Assembly: GCA_022578965.1 (NCBI GenBank)
Contig: MU400565.1
Span: 62,001-126,000 of the forward strand
From: Xylaria sp. FL1777
Taxonomy: Eukaryota; Ascomycota; Sordariomycetes; Xylariales; Xylariaceae
Length of the DNA: 64,000 bases
Direction of reading: 5' to 3'
In this document: one piece after another, positions 23,757 to 34,949 of the stretch
Layout: each line of letters starts with the position of its first letter
Numbering within the stretch: the first letter of the stretch is position 1
Notes under the pieces: generated by a model
Database searches by the model: none
Told to the model about the DNA's origin: nothing
The model's input: only the letters and a program-made list of their open reading frames with translations
Made by a program: the position numbers and the translations under genes

Positions 23757-26700
23757 TTATTGATCAGGCTGTCGGAGAGAGACTGAACGAAGATGAGGGT
23801 TTCTACTATACTATATGTGCCCGGCTTTGGCCAGGGTTCTGCCCAGGGTTTTATTTGAAATGGTCATATATCCGGATACAGGGGTAGCCGGCGGGTGGAC
23901 AAGGGTCCTGGGGCTGGCACTGGAGGGGGCCGCAATGAGCTCACATTGTTATGAGCGAGTGCCGTGACATTGCATCAATTATCTCTATCTAGTGTACGCA
24001 TACGCTCGACTTACATACACAAAGTACTACGTGGGAAGGCTAGTTTTGGGGCCATGGAAGCGAAGCGCCGAACAGCGCCGCTTGCGCTAAAATGCCTGAA
24101 TCAGGTATCTAGTAACTACGTAGTACTGCGTACGCATAAGTATGCACGAAATATAGGACTTGATTTCTTTTTCCGACAGCAGTTAGTGTAGTAGCTTCAA
24201 CCGCGGCAGTGTGAAACTGTGGAGAAAACGCGAGGACCCTGATCTTCAGTCTTGACAAAGGGCAATTTGAATTCCTTCTCGGATCCGGCAGTCTTTTGAT
24301 TTTTATTAGCAGAGCGCTAGACTACCGTCGCTATGCATTGTACGGTAGTCAAAAGTCTGACCATCACCAGACTACCCACTATTAACCAACAAAGAGGATC
24401 TCAATTAGCGGGTAACTAACAATTAGCCATTTCTAACAGGGCTAGGCTCATAAAATAAGAAGATTATACGCAGTATGCGTAGTGCGCCGTATCTTCTTCA
24501 CCGGCTGAAGGTCTAATGACCTCATGTAGGTGTGAAATCGAGCACCCGCTTTCAACCGAATACAAGCAAGTATCGCTAGGTATTACACATATATGTCAGC
24601 GTCTATACGACCGTCACGAGGACCTCGCATTTCACATTCTATACTACGTCACTCTGTACTGTTTAAGGGCGCAGTACACGTGTACATGCGCACACGTGCG
24701 CCGCTGCTCAACATGCAGTAGTGAAACCAACAACAGATGCTAACACAGATACTACAGTACAAACTGGCTATCTAAACTCTCCAACTTTAACTGGTTAACC
24801 AACTAGTGCAATAAAATAGGGGAAAGAGAGCGAGACCAAGTAGAATCAAAACAGTGTTTTGTGCCATACATGTGAATAATTTTGTCCTATTGCTTTGCTC
24901 TTTTATCTAGTTGTTTAGCTGGTCATTTCAACAATAGGGTCAGTGAGTGTTAGAAATAAGTGTCATTTTGCTGGTCCAACTCCAAACAAGCACATGCAAA
25001 GCGGCTCCGCAACCAGGGCTAGATCTGCAACGGCAGACTTTCCGTCATGCTAGCGTGACACTGGAGTGGAATTTATGAGCGTTGGCAAACAAGAATTTGG
25101 AACTCCTTCTCCATTCTATACGAATCCCGCAGATGCATCCCTACCTACTGTAGTTGAGATGCTGGGGAAGCTATATGCGACCCATAGTTCGTGAGTATTT
25201 GCATATCCAGGATTTCAGATGTGAGAAGTAAGGCAAAGTCGTCTAGCTGTTTTTTGTAAACTACCTTTCAGCCCGTACGGGCCGAACCGCGGCTAATCAT
25301 ACATTGAGCTGCTCTCACTCCTGAAGGCACTATATAGGTGGTGATGCCTCATAACGGCTATCATAGAGGAGCAGTCGGGACATCCCGCTTGCAGTTAGGG
25401 TAGTTAACTTATAGTGGTGGGCAATCGCCCAGGGTTATTTGAGTAGATCCAACGTTGGGGAAAGCTATCGGAAGCAGGGATGGAATGGAAATATGGCACC
25501 ATTTTGTAATACAGTTTACTCCCGAGCTCGATTTGCCAAGCACACTACAATCACACGTAATCAAGAGGCTCAATTGAAATCATGGCTGACAATTCAATAT
25601 GTAGTATACTACGTAGTTCTCTGCTGCTCACGTGCGTATTGCATCACAAGTTCCAACGACAATCTTCTCAGTGTGCTTACGCTACGCTACCCCAACAGTG
25701 CGATTTGAAGTTCTTCGGCTCATAGACCAGGGGCTATTGCTTTGATATCGTCTTCTGACCGAGCAATAAGTGCCTCATAGAAAGCAACATCGTGAATACT
25801 ATCGAGGCACCCTTTTAAGGCCGCCGCTTAGTTCATGCCTTCATTCACTATGGCCTCCTCTCCCAGGTAGCGCCTCGTGCTCGTTTCGAGACGATTGACC
25901 TGATATCCGCAATGTCTACCATCTCGAGCTCGTTGTCCATGCGCCCAAGGATAATTTGGAAGAGGAGTCCAAGTTACAGAACAGTGGGATTAACTAGCTG
26001 CACTAGACTCGTAGTTTTGGTTGGATGCGGTGTCTGAGAAGTGGAGTCTGGAGGTGCAGGTGTCGTATGGACTCTTTTTATGATGAACGTCTGGTAGAGC
26101 AAGCAAGGTCGTTGGCTTGACTAAAATACGTCATTCAGTGTCATGACCTGTGCTAGTCAAGGTGTTCCATTCAGGTAAAGTGTGCTAACAAATAGAGCGA
26201 GCGCTATTTGCATTACTTCTTGGAAGCCGAACGGTGGGATCCAAGATACTTCCACTAATGATTTGGCGAAGTGCTCTGTCTTCCTGAAGACCGATTTCAT
26301 GATCGGGGGGTCTCGACGGAAATCAATGGCTCTTCTGTTTCCTTCCCAGTTGTCTCAAGAGAAACAGGGATCGGTACTAGGGATCGGTACTAGGGACCGT
26401 GCCGTGGGAAATAACCAGTAGGGTCTCCCAAAACTCTCGGATTTTATCTAACCTGTTTTAGTTTATCTGAGTGTAATAGTGACGGCGGGGGCAGTGTTGG
26501 CAGACCTAGAATGCGCTTGTCTCTGTCTGTGAGTCTTAGCTGAAGTGAGACACGATATCGGTAGGGATCTACATCATTCGACAACAAGATAGCATCCCGA
26601 TGCGCAAGCTGAAGGGCAATACCGTGTGAATAGACACATGCACAAGTTATTGCTCAGTGGAAGATGTTATAGATGCTTTTCGAAAGTCTACATAAGAGCT

Positions 26701-27957
26701 TAGTCGTGCGTGATTGAGATCGTTGACATCGATCTGGTTCTGGCTCACAAGTGACATGGTGGGATTATTGTAGAGTGGTGCTATGAGTCTGAAGTTTTGA
26801 AAGAATCCCTTTGTCTCCGTTTTTCTCGAGGATGAATTTGGCATTACGATTGAACGGCTCAAGTATCGATGCTCAGTCTCACAAGTAGATCCAGGGTATC
26901 ACGAGCGTGTCTTCGCTGCAAAAAGGTCAATACCTATCTACTTAGCTGCCGTACTCGATGTCTAGCCTCATTCTAAGTTCTTCCGCGACCATCAACATTT
27001 CCATAATGTATTTTCGAATTTATCATAAGACGTATATAACCTCAAACGACTAAGGCGTATAATTAAACATATTATCCCCGTGTTAGGACTGTGTGACCCA
27101 GGGTCTCAATCACAGAGAAATACTCACTATAAACGGTTAACCGCGAAAAGGAGTAGTTCATGGGACACGCCGACATAGGGCAATTTTTGAAAGAGGAAAC
27201 ACTAGATAGTCTGCGTAAGACTTCCACTTGAGTCTAACAGGATCTTTGATGATAGCTTCTATCTTTATAGGTGACACGATAGTCACTAGAAGAAGTCCGT
27301 CACGGGTATTTAGGAGTCGGAGCCGCTCTATCTCGAGCTCATGTTCTGTTTAATCGATGTTCCGTCTGACATTTTTGATAAAACACAAGGTCTCCATATG
27401 GCTTCTCACGGCTTTGATCGGCACGCGAAGTATCCTAAGGAGAAGACCCGCGGCCGCTGGGCTAGACATAGCTATAATCTTTCATAAGCTACTAATCATG
27501 TCACTATTTGATCACCAAATAGTGACAGCCGTGTTCTCATATAACTGGAACACCCGAATATGCCGTATAACTACTTAATTTTGGTTATATGCGGATATTA
27601 ACTGCAATACTTCACGGCACAATGAAACAAACAACGAGTGAACAATGAATAAGCCAGAATATATAGCCAACTCTCATATGTTCCGGAATATTTGAGTAAA
27701 AGGGGTCAATTAATAGAGCATAAAATCCGAATAGGGGCCCTAAAAGAGGAGCGAGGTTAGGGCGATTTGTCTTGAGAATTGCAACGTATTTCAGCTACTA
27801 CATGTTCATCAGTGAGATGATTGACCAAGATGCTAATATGTAGGTAACATGTTATTACTGTTCACATGGTGTTTCTAATGGAGGAACATGAGCATGTCGT
27901 GGCTTACTTAGACATGGTGAGGGTACTGTAGAACCCGATTGAGTAGATTCATGCTGC
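23757..27957. other. Gene-poor stretch, no gene seen
   Basis: About 4.2 kb of ordinary composition without a frame I would call. It contains a short tandem duplication of about 14 bp (GGGATCGGTACTA, about 26368-26395) and a perfect hairpin at 27500-27526 (listed). Frames of 70-90 codons occur on both strands with no domain, splice or codon support. It may hold decayed genes or long noncoding transcripts; neither can be shown from sequence. Confidence 0.5.
27500..27526. repeat. Perfect 11-bp inverted repeat
   Basis: GTCACTATTTG, a 5-base loop, then CAAATAGTGAC. Perfect pairing makes a stable small hairpin. It lies 430 bp past the 3' end of the GNAT gene. It could be a protein-binding palindrome or a mobile-element end; nothing else supports either. 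Confidence 0.6.
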
Positions 27958-28757
27958 TTACGTAGAACCTGGGCGATGCACAAAGGCAATCTCTTCGTAC
28001 AGCTCATACTGATCCTGCCCGTTAACTGAATATCGCAATGATATTTTTCCGAAAGCCGCGAAGCCCATTTTCTCATAGAATGGCGCCGCATCCAAAGTGC
28101 TCTCCAAATAACCCGGTACACTATCCTTGTTACACTGCTCCAAACCCCAACGAACTATCATGGAAGCAGCACCTCTCCTCTCGTGTGCTGGGTCTGTTCC
28201 CATGAACGTGAGACCTGATACTAGGCGTGAGCATTTAAGAAGTAACTCGCAAGAGGAACATACGACCCATCGTCGGTAGACTTACGGTAGCACGGATGAT
28301 CCCCTACTGCTTGTGCCTGCCCCTCCTCTGTGGCCTTACCCCAACTGTCGAGGATCTCCATATTCGTCCCCGGGGGCCATATCCAAGCTGTCTCTTCATA
28401 TTCCTCATCCTTACCTACAGGGTGTGACCACTTAGCAAAAGCGATAACTTCTCCTGCCGGAATTCCTTCCCTTCTACGCTCCCCGATGAGCCCAGATTGG
28501 CGATAGTTGCCAGCCTCTACCCCTGTCAGCTCTGATGCGTCGGAATCCGACGGGATTTCCCGGACGACAAGCACGGAAATCTTCGGGTCATCAATATCTG
28601 CTAACGCTTTCAGGCGTATGCTCTCTCGCAGTCCTTCGCGCACGTTTGGTGTGTCGAATTGAGCGAGGAGCATGGCGTTTGATGCGAAGGCCGCCATGTG
28701 TATTTCGGAGATGCGACCGGCATCGGCCGAGACCGCGGGGTAGAGTTTAAGGGGCAT
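27958..28757 (-). CDS. GNAT-family N-acetyltransferase (two exons)
   Basis: Model: 28757-28286 and 28220-27958, 244 aa. The 65-bp intron has donor GTAAGT and acceptor GCCTAG and restores the reading YLSGLTFMGTDP before the acetyl-CoA loop. An alternative acceptor 6 bp later (TATCAG) would drop two residues. Motif A of the GNAT fold is clear: DPAHERRGAA at residues 167-176 matches the Q/RxxGxG/A pyrophosphate-binding pattern, with the next helix IVRWGLEQC. Motif B is the YEKMGFAAFG segment. The N-terminal part carries the strand/helix PAVSADAGRISEIHMAAF typical of fungal GNATs. Substrate is unknown; such genes often acetylate small molecules or amines. Confidence 0.85.
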
Positions 28758-29705
28758 CGTACTAGTATTCGCTAGGAGTCGTTAAACCCATCGAGACAGT
28801 GAATTTCAATGATGTTTAACAATCGAACGAGGCCGGTGTTGGCCGAGGTACGTACGAGAATAAAACATAAACAAGGCGCATCGGCAGAGTTGAGAAATAA
28901 AATTCCCAACCGAGTGGTGACCCACTGGGATTGTCAGCGCTTGAGTCGAAACTGGATATGCGAAGCTATGTTTTTATCGCAGATGTCTGAGGAATAAAGC
29001 TGTCTTCTCACGAGTACTGATTGAGAATAGTTCCTGTGATCGTTCTTTTTCGCGGCACCTACGGATTTTAATCATAGATAATGGATTCATTGACTATTTC
29101 AGGGCTCGCTATTCTAATCTTTATGAAGACAAATTCGAAGTACAATCGCTCTTAACTACTACTAAGGGGAAGACTTATGACGACTTAGAACAGGGAGTTC
29201 TCGTAGCTCCTAGATCCCCTAGTGCGGCATCGCTCTCGATTAAGTATACTGAAGCTGTCTCTCGATCGGCAACAATGTGACTCGCAGGACTTGTGAATCT
29301 ACCCTGTGGCAGCAATGGAACCTCAAGCAGAGGCAGCACGGCGTAGAACTTCAGCGTCTAGACTAGTCGCAAGTTAAATACAAGAATCAGCTCAACTTTC
29401 CGACCAATCCTCGATGCATTCTAGGTAGACTATGCATGTGAGATGGACCATTCCTTGGTTAAGCAGAGCTTGGTGCATGGCGATGTGTGATAAAGGCTTG
29501 CCAAGGCTCAGCTCTAAGCACCAAACCCCAGATTCAGGATCAAATATCAGGGGTTGCTGTTCAAAATAGTTTAGTAATACTGAACAGTCAAAGGAATAAT
29601 CCCACATCCTTCAGGGTATTTAACTCCCTGTTTTCCCTAGCGACAGTATTGACTGACTGCCTGATTTTCACGACAGAGAAAGCGCCTCCAGCGCACATTG
29701 TGAAG
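28758..29705. other. Divergent intergenic region
   Basis: About 950 bp between the GNAT gene (minus) and the hydrophobin gene (plus), so it holds both promoters. A TATTTAA element at about 29616-29622 lies about 85 bp before the hydrophobin ATG. No other feature recognised. Confidence 0.45.
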
Positions 29706-30262
29706 ATGAAGTTCCTCTCTCTCATCATGATTGCTCCTCTTGGAGTTACATGGGCACTGCCATCTCAATTAGAGAGCCGACTTTATATTCCATGCCCAAA
29801 TAATCTTTATGATACCGCATACTGCTGCTCTCAGGGTCCGCTGGGCGACTATATAGAGTATGCCCCTATCCTCCAACTTGACCCTGGCCTTGGGAATAGC
29901 TTGCCATTCTCATTTTCTAAACACCAGACTTAGATCAAAACTAACCTTTGATATCAAACAGCTGCGCATACCGTATGAGAGCCTCGCTTATTACATACTC
30001 CTTGTGCACCAGAATAGGAAATAATAAGTGTACTAATTAATATTTGCGTAGCGCCCATAACAATAATCAGTGCGGCGGATTTCCAAAACCAATGTGCTTG
30101 GATTGGTCAAGTTCCTGTCTGCTGTGTACGTCCTCTAATTGTGAGTCCCCAATCTATCCATACCAACGCTAAGGAGGACTACTAATAGAGACAATGGCAT
30201 AGGGTACGCCGGTGGTCTTCTGTACCAATCCTCCCGGGCTGGGTCCCTTCGGGTCCAAGTAG
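29706..30262 (+). CDS. Class II hydrophobin (four exons, one 11-nt micro-exon)
   Basis: Model: 29706-29857, 29962-29972, 30052-30140, 30203-30262; 103 aa. Introns: GTATGC...AAACAG (branch ACTAACC), GTATGA...GCGTAG (branch TACTAATT), GTGAGT...GCATAG (branch ACTAATAG). All joins keep frame. The product has a signal peptide (MKFLSLIMIAPLGVTWA, about 1-17) and eight cysteines: C30, C40, C41, C52, C69, C78, C79, C91. Spacing is 9-CC-10-16-8-CC-11, close to class II hydrophobins. The block SAADFQNQC...VCC...FCTNPPG is typical of class II. Hydrophobins are secreted, self-assemble at air-water interfaces and coat hyphae and spores. The micro-exon (DCAY region) supplies the fourth Cys. Skipping it and using acceptor CAG at 30070 stays in frame but loses that Cys. 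Function is confident; the exact first two introns need RNA support. Confidence 0.8.
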
Positions 30263-30827
30263 CACTACAGCTGGAACAGGTGTCGACAAAACATGCAAAA
30301 CGTCATAACGTCAGTTAAATTCATAGCTACTGTATACTACTGCTCCTAAGTATACTTGATTATGTAGTTGTGGTTGCTTGAATAATCAAAATTATGGGAA
30401 TCAAAATAAACGTTGTTAATAAATAAGTTAAACTGATTGTGAAGATTTGCGATATGTAGACTATAATTTCCTCAAAGGATACTAAATCTATAATACCTGA
30501 CTTAAGTATAAAATTCTCATCGAGGCCTTAGATTTCTTTCCTTTTCTTAGTTCTTGAACTTCTGCAGCTATTTACTCTGTTGCTGCAAACACCAGTTAAG
30601 GCGTAGCAGTAAAGTTGCTAGAGAGGTAAGTTATTCTTAGCTACCCCCCTTAAAGCAAAGAAATCATTTAAATTGCTATAATATAACTCTTTTCGCTTTA
30701 ATTTAAAGACAAATTAGCAAATCTAAAATCTAGGTGTTTTAGCTAATACTTTTTTAGGTACAGTTAACACAACATTAATTAACCCTTGAGATAAGGAGGG
30801 GGAAACAAAAGAGCAAAAACAGTAGAG

Positions 30828-31105
30828 AAAAAAATAACAGAAGCTACAGCATTTGTTTGATCAGGTATACCACACCCTCCGTCGCATGACTAAATTGCAT
30901 GTTGCCTGGGTCTTCCAGAGGCTGGAGCTCATTATCAGTGGCTAGCCCTAGGATTTGCCAAGTCTCATCGAGGGCTTGTTTGATCAAACGGGGTGTGTTG
31001 CTTCATGTGTTCACACGAGGACTCGAACCCCTTCTTGTGGGTTTCAGCGATTAGGATATTCCTGAATACTGAACTGCCAGCTCTACCAAATAGGCTAACT
31101 TGAGG
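30828..31105 (-). mobile_element. Candidate tRNA-derived SINE
   Basis: Read on the minus strand. An A box (TAGCCTATTTGG, 31097-31086) and a B box (GGTTCGAGTCC, 31029-31019) are spaced as in a tRNA. The T-arm loop TTCGAGT is flanked by four pairs, but the acceptor ends do not pair, so it is not a working tRNA. A unique body of about 170 bp follows, with two TTTGATCA motifs, then a T-run (30834-30828) that could be a pol III terminator or a tail. That order (tRNA head, body, simple tail) is how tRNA-derived SINEs are built. No second copy or target duplication was identified in the window, so it could also be a tRNA pseudogene. Confidence 0.4.
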
Positions 31106-33299
31106 AAAGCTGGTTACCTACCTTTATATATTGTACGGAGTATCCCCATCTATTTGACACGTCATTCACGCGTGTTACCCCGGAAGGCCGCGTGAGAACG
31201 CGTCCCCAGCAACAAGTCTTCGCCAACGCGTCATAGATATATGAGACACGGTTGCCTTACGATTAGCAAGCAATTATCCAGGAAATATCTCATTTCCCGT
31301 TCTGTGCTCTCTTATTGGCCTGTCTAATTGTGAGGCGTTAGCCCCGTAAGTGAGCCACAACCCCCTTACATAGCTCCTTGTATGAAGAAGTTTGCCTTCG
31401 TCAAAGACACGGGGTTGCAGACTCAGACATTTAGCCACCTCTACCGCCAACATGAATGGCGTTCACTGCAGCTCTGTTTAGGGAGATTTAACCTTGAACT
31501 AGGATTGCAGTGAGAGTGCTGGAATAAATAACGGCTTGGATCGCTGCTTGGCCCATGCTGTCGCATGACCTAATCGCGGTAGAACTTCTCTGGGCCTTCG
31601 ATGAAGTGTTCTAAGCTCTCTAGTGAGGTCCTTAGTGTTACACGCGTTGAACATCCTGTGCGATACCTTGTGCTATACCCAGATGCGTAGTTCGGGGAGA
31701 CACCTGGACCGTACTAGGCTGAACTGAGATCTATTCGGACTGTCTCGTGTATCCAGAAGTGAAGCTATTCAGCCCTCGCTTATCTGAGACAAATTGGCGG
31801 ACCCCGGAGGTTAGGAAGGCCGAACCAATTGTATGTAGACTCCAGCACAGTTACCATGCCCGGCGCAAGCCCGAATGGGAGGTATGGACTTTGGCAGCCA
31901 TAATAGATTATTGTATTGTGAATAGAGTCAATTCTCAAGTTCCAAGCCCTGTTGCAGCAGCCCTTGTTATACTCAGACTGCTTGACAGGTCCTCGTAGTC
32001 TGCTGATTTTGGTATAATATCTTCCATAATGGAAAGCGTTAGACCCGAGGATATTGCTGGACTGGAGATGTGATGGTTCCAGTCCATTCTTTCTAATCGG
32101 GCCCCATTCTAGAAGTTTCAAACGATCCAAGCCTGGCACGTAGATGATAGCTCCGATTATACCAACCCGAGATCATGCTGCTATAGATAACAAAGCTCTA
32201 AAATGCTGGTAACAACCACGAAAAAGAGCGTAGGGCGGATGGGCACTCATTTATGCGGAAGAAAAATCTGACGGGGACCAAATGTGTGGCTTGAGATCCG
32301 GTATATTAGGTAATCACGTTATTGCCCTTTGATGACAAAATGTTACCGAATTAAAAGCTAGGATTTCTAAGCAATAATTGTATTACGCCTTGATCAAACT
32401 GTCCGTTTTATTCGGACGGTGAAGAGCAATGCAGCCCAGATCCAACTGCTTCCACTCTTTTATTGCTGTCTCCTGAGCATTTTTATTATGCATGGCTTAT
32501 AGCTGATATAATGCCAATTAATACGAATAACTATACTCAGTTCCAATGGGTCCAACTAAAAATGCACAGTCTCGCCCCCAAAGCCTATGTGTCAAATGTA
32601 CGAAACTATATGCCGGCCAAAACGAGTACCCAACAGTCAACAGGCAACAATAGTCAAAATCTTGAAGCCTATGACACACGGCCCAACAGTAAGTTAGTTC
32701 AGACAGTTTAGTGAAAATTCACTTTATCACACTTACAGGCAAATAGGAGCGTAATTGTTAAGACCCGTGACCTTAATCCTAAACAGATACACCACCGCAT
32801 TCATCATTTACTAACAGCGTAGGCTGAATTGCTGCGCGGGGTAGATTGACTTAATCAGGCGACCTTATCATGTGGCATTCCGCCATACTAACATAGAAGG
32901 AAGCGCAGGATGAGACTTATAGATACACCAAATCCCCTAAAGGGCAAGAGGGGGCGGCGTGTAAGGAATCTGTGGGGCGAAATGGAACAGACGACTGTTT
33001 AGGACCAACAATAGACATAGTTCGTATGTTGTCTTATCTTTAGAAGCGTAGAGGAGGACAGCGTAAGGCCGAACCAACGCTGCTACTTGACCAGTTTGGA
33101 GAAAGGGCCAAAATACTTCGCTCTTATTATTGTGTTCATCATGGTACTTGTTTTACCAGCATTTACGGCCATATTTTTAATCGTTGGAGAGCAGAATCAG
33201 GACTGGCATTATTAAACATTACTAAAACAGTGTATTAAAGTGATTGACATGGGCACTCATCATACATGAGATAAAGAATATACACCAACTCATAAATCT

Positions 33300-33380
33300 C
33301 ACTCCGCACTCACGCAACCCCTCACCCCTCCTTCCCTCACTCATCTCACCCATTTCACTCACTCACCCACCTCAACTCAC
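33300..33380. repeat. Pyrimidine-rich low-complexity tract
   Basis: Irregular CTCA/CACC/CTCC repeats, almost without G on the plus strand. May form polypurine-polypyrimidine structure; no function claimed. Confidence 0.55.
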
Positions 33381-34949
33381 TAGAGGTATTGGGCCCAAAA
33401 CGAACACGAATAACTCCAGAATCGCGATCCTTAAAGCCAATAATAATAATACTAAAAAGCAGCCTCAAGTACTTGGGATCCCGATCTCCCTGCCCTCAAC
33501 ATCAGGATATCCAGCAGCGCTAATCTTAACATAACTCTCCACGACGACATCCGTGAGCGTAAGCAGGAACGTCTGCGCTTTAGAGTGATGTTGCGGGCTC
33601 GTCTTCTTCTTTGAAGTCGATCGCTGAATTTGTGCGTTTGGGCGGTACTAGGAGTTGATTGGCTTCATTAGATTTTGGGGTATGGGGTGTGCTGTTAATT
33701 ATAGTTTCTGCTATGTTCCTGTTTACCTAGATATGTGGTATGATGGCGTAAGTTATCAGATCCGTCAGAGATTACGTCAGTGAGTTTGTATGTACTAGCG
33801 TACTTGTTTACCTCAAAGAGGACGGTGTAGACATTAAGTTGAAAAGTCTCTTGAGATCGCAGTTCATGTCCTGCTCAACTCCCTAGGCAAATCTCATCCC
33901 GCTCATGAAAATTCTCATCTGTTTATACATAACCCATCTAACCTAGCTTTCTTCCCACTCAAGTACACCCATAAAGCGCTCTGAGAGCAATAGAAGTACA
34001 TCCCCCTCACACCGGGATCTCTTCCGACATAACAGCACAATCAAGTCCGCGCTAACGTCGTGCTACCTGTAGAACTAACTCGTGCACAGCGATGATATCG
34101 CGATGCAGACAGAACCCGCGCGATGCGTGCGGTACGGTATGTAAGCAGAGATATAGACATGTCTAGGGAAAAAAAAGAAACCACTTCCCTCGGCCATTAC
34201 AAGTCACACGACACGAAACATAGACGTGGCACAGAAACAACAAACAACACAAAACACTGTGCTCCCGCACCACGACGCAAGGGCGAAGCAGTACCTGTCT
34301 ATCTATTTCCAGACATGGAAGAATCTAGCTTTTCCCCCATGGCTCTGAAACAGCTGACATCTTGGTGGGTTGCTGTTTTGCCCGGCCGTTTCCTCTGCTG
34401 CAACTCGTTATTATTCACGGGTCTTTTGATTTTGGGGTCCTTGTACTACCTGTTAGTGGTACTAAGTAAGGAAGTAAGTAACTAAGGTAGATGTGACGGT
34501 AGCAGTGGACCGTTAAGGCAGATTCGCCATCAACTTAGATTGACCAAATGACCCCAAATGCACCTCGACTATTCTAGCTATAGAGGACTTCAGTTTCATC
34601 CCAGACTGGCGGGGGAATGGGGGCGACGTTAAAAAAAGAGAGAACATGGCGTGACGTAGACGGTTACATTGCAATGTAGTGAGAGAAGAATTTCAGGTAT
34701 TCGGATTGAGTTTGACAAGTTTCTTGAATTGCTGACTTTCCACATAGAACCTATTCACTATTGCTAGTGCCCATCCTTTCTTTACCCATCATCATCAATC
34801 ATAATACCCAACCTTAAACCTAATCCCGGACCTCGAACCTGAAACCCCAGGAGAAACCATTAACTAGATAGATGGGGTATCTATGTACAATGCCTAGATA
34901 CTTTGGCACACCTAGGAACCAGCCCAGGTTGTGTATGGATGGGGAAGGT

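Larger units (their letters stand above)
30263..34949. other. Gene-poor stretch with candidate SINE
   Basis: About 4.7 kb with no convincing gene. An AT-rich part at 30.3-30.85 kb precedes the candidate SINE (30828-31105). A pyrimidine-rich CTCA/CACTC low-complexity run lies at about 33300-33380. A 120-codon plus frame at 34123-34485 is basic and low in recognisable features and is not called. No RNA gene was recognised. Confidence 0.5.

Noticed and set aside
31010..31100. A functional tRNA gene on the minus strand
   Set aside because: A and B boxes are present, but acceptor ends do not pair and the anticodon loop would be 21 nt; treated as the head of a candidate SINE instead.
34123..34485. 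120-codon plus-strand frame
   Set aside because: No homology signal, poor start context, no splice partners; a hydrophobic end alone is not enough.
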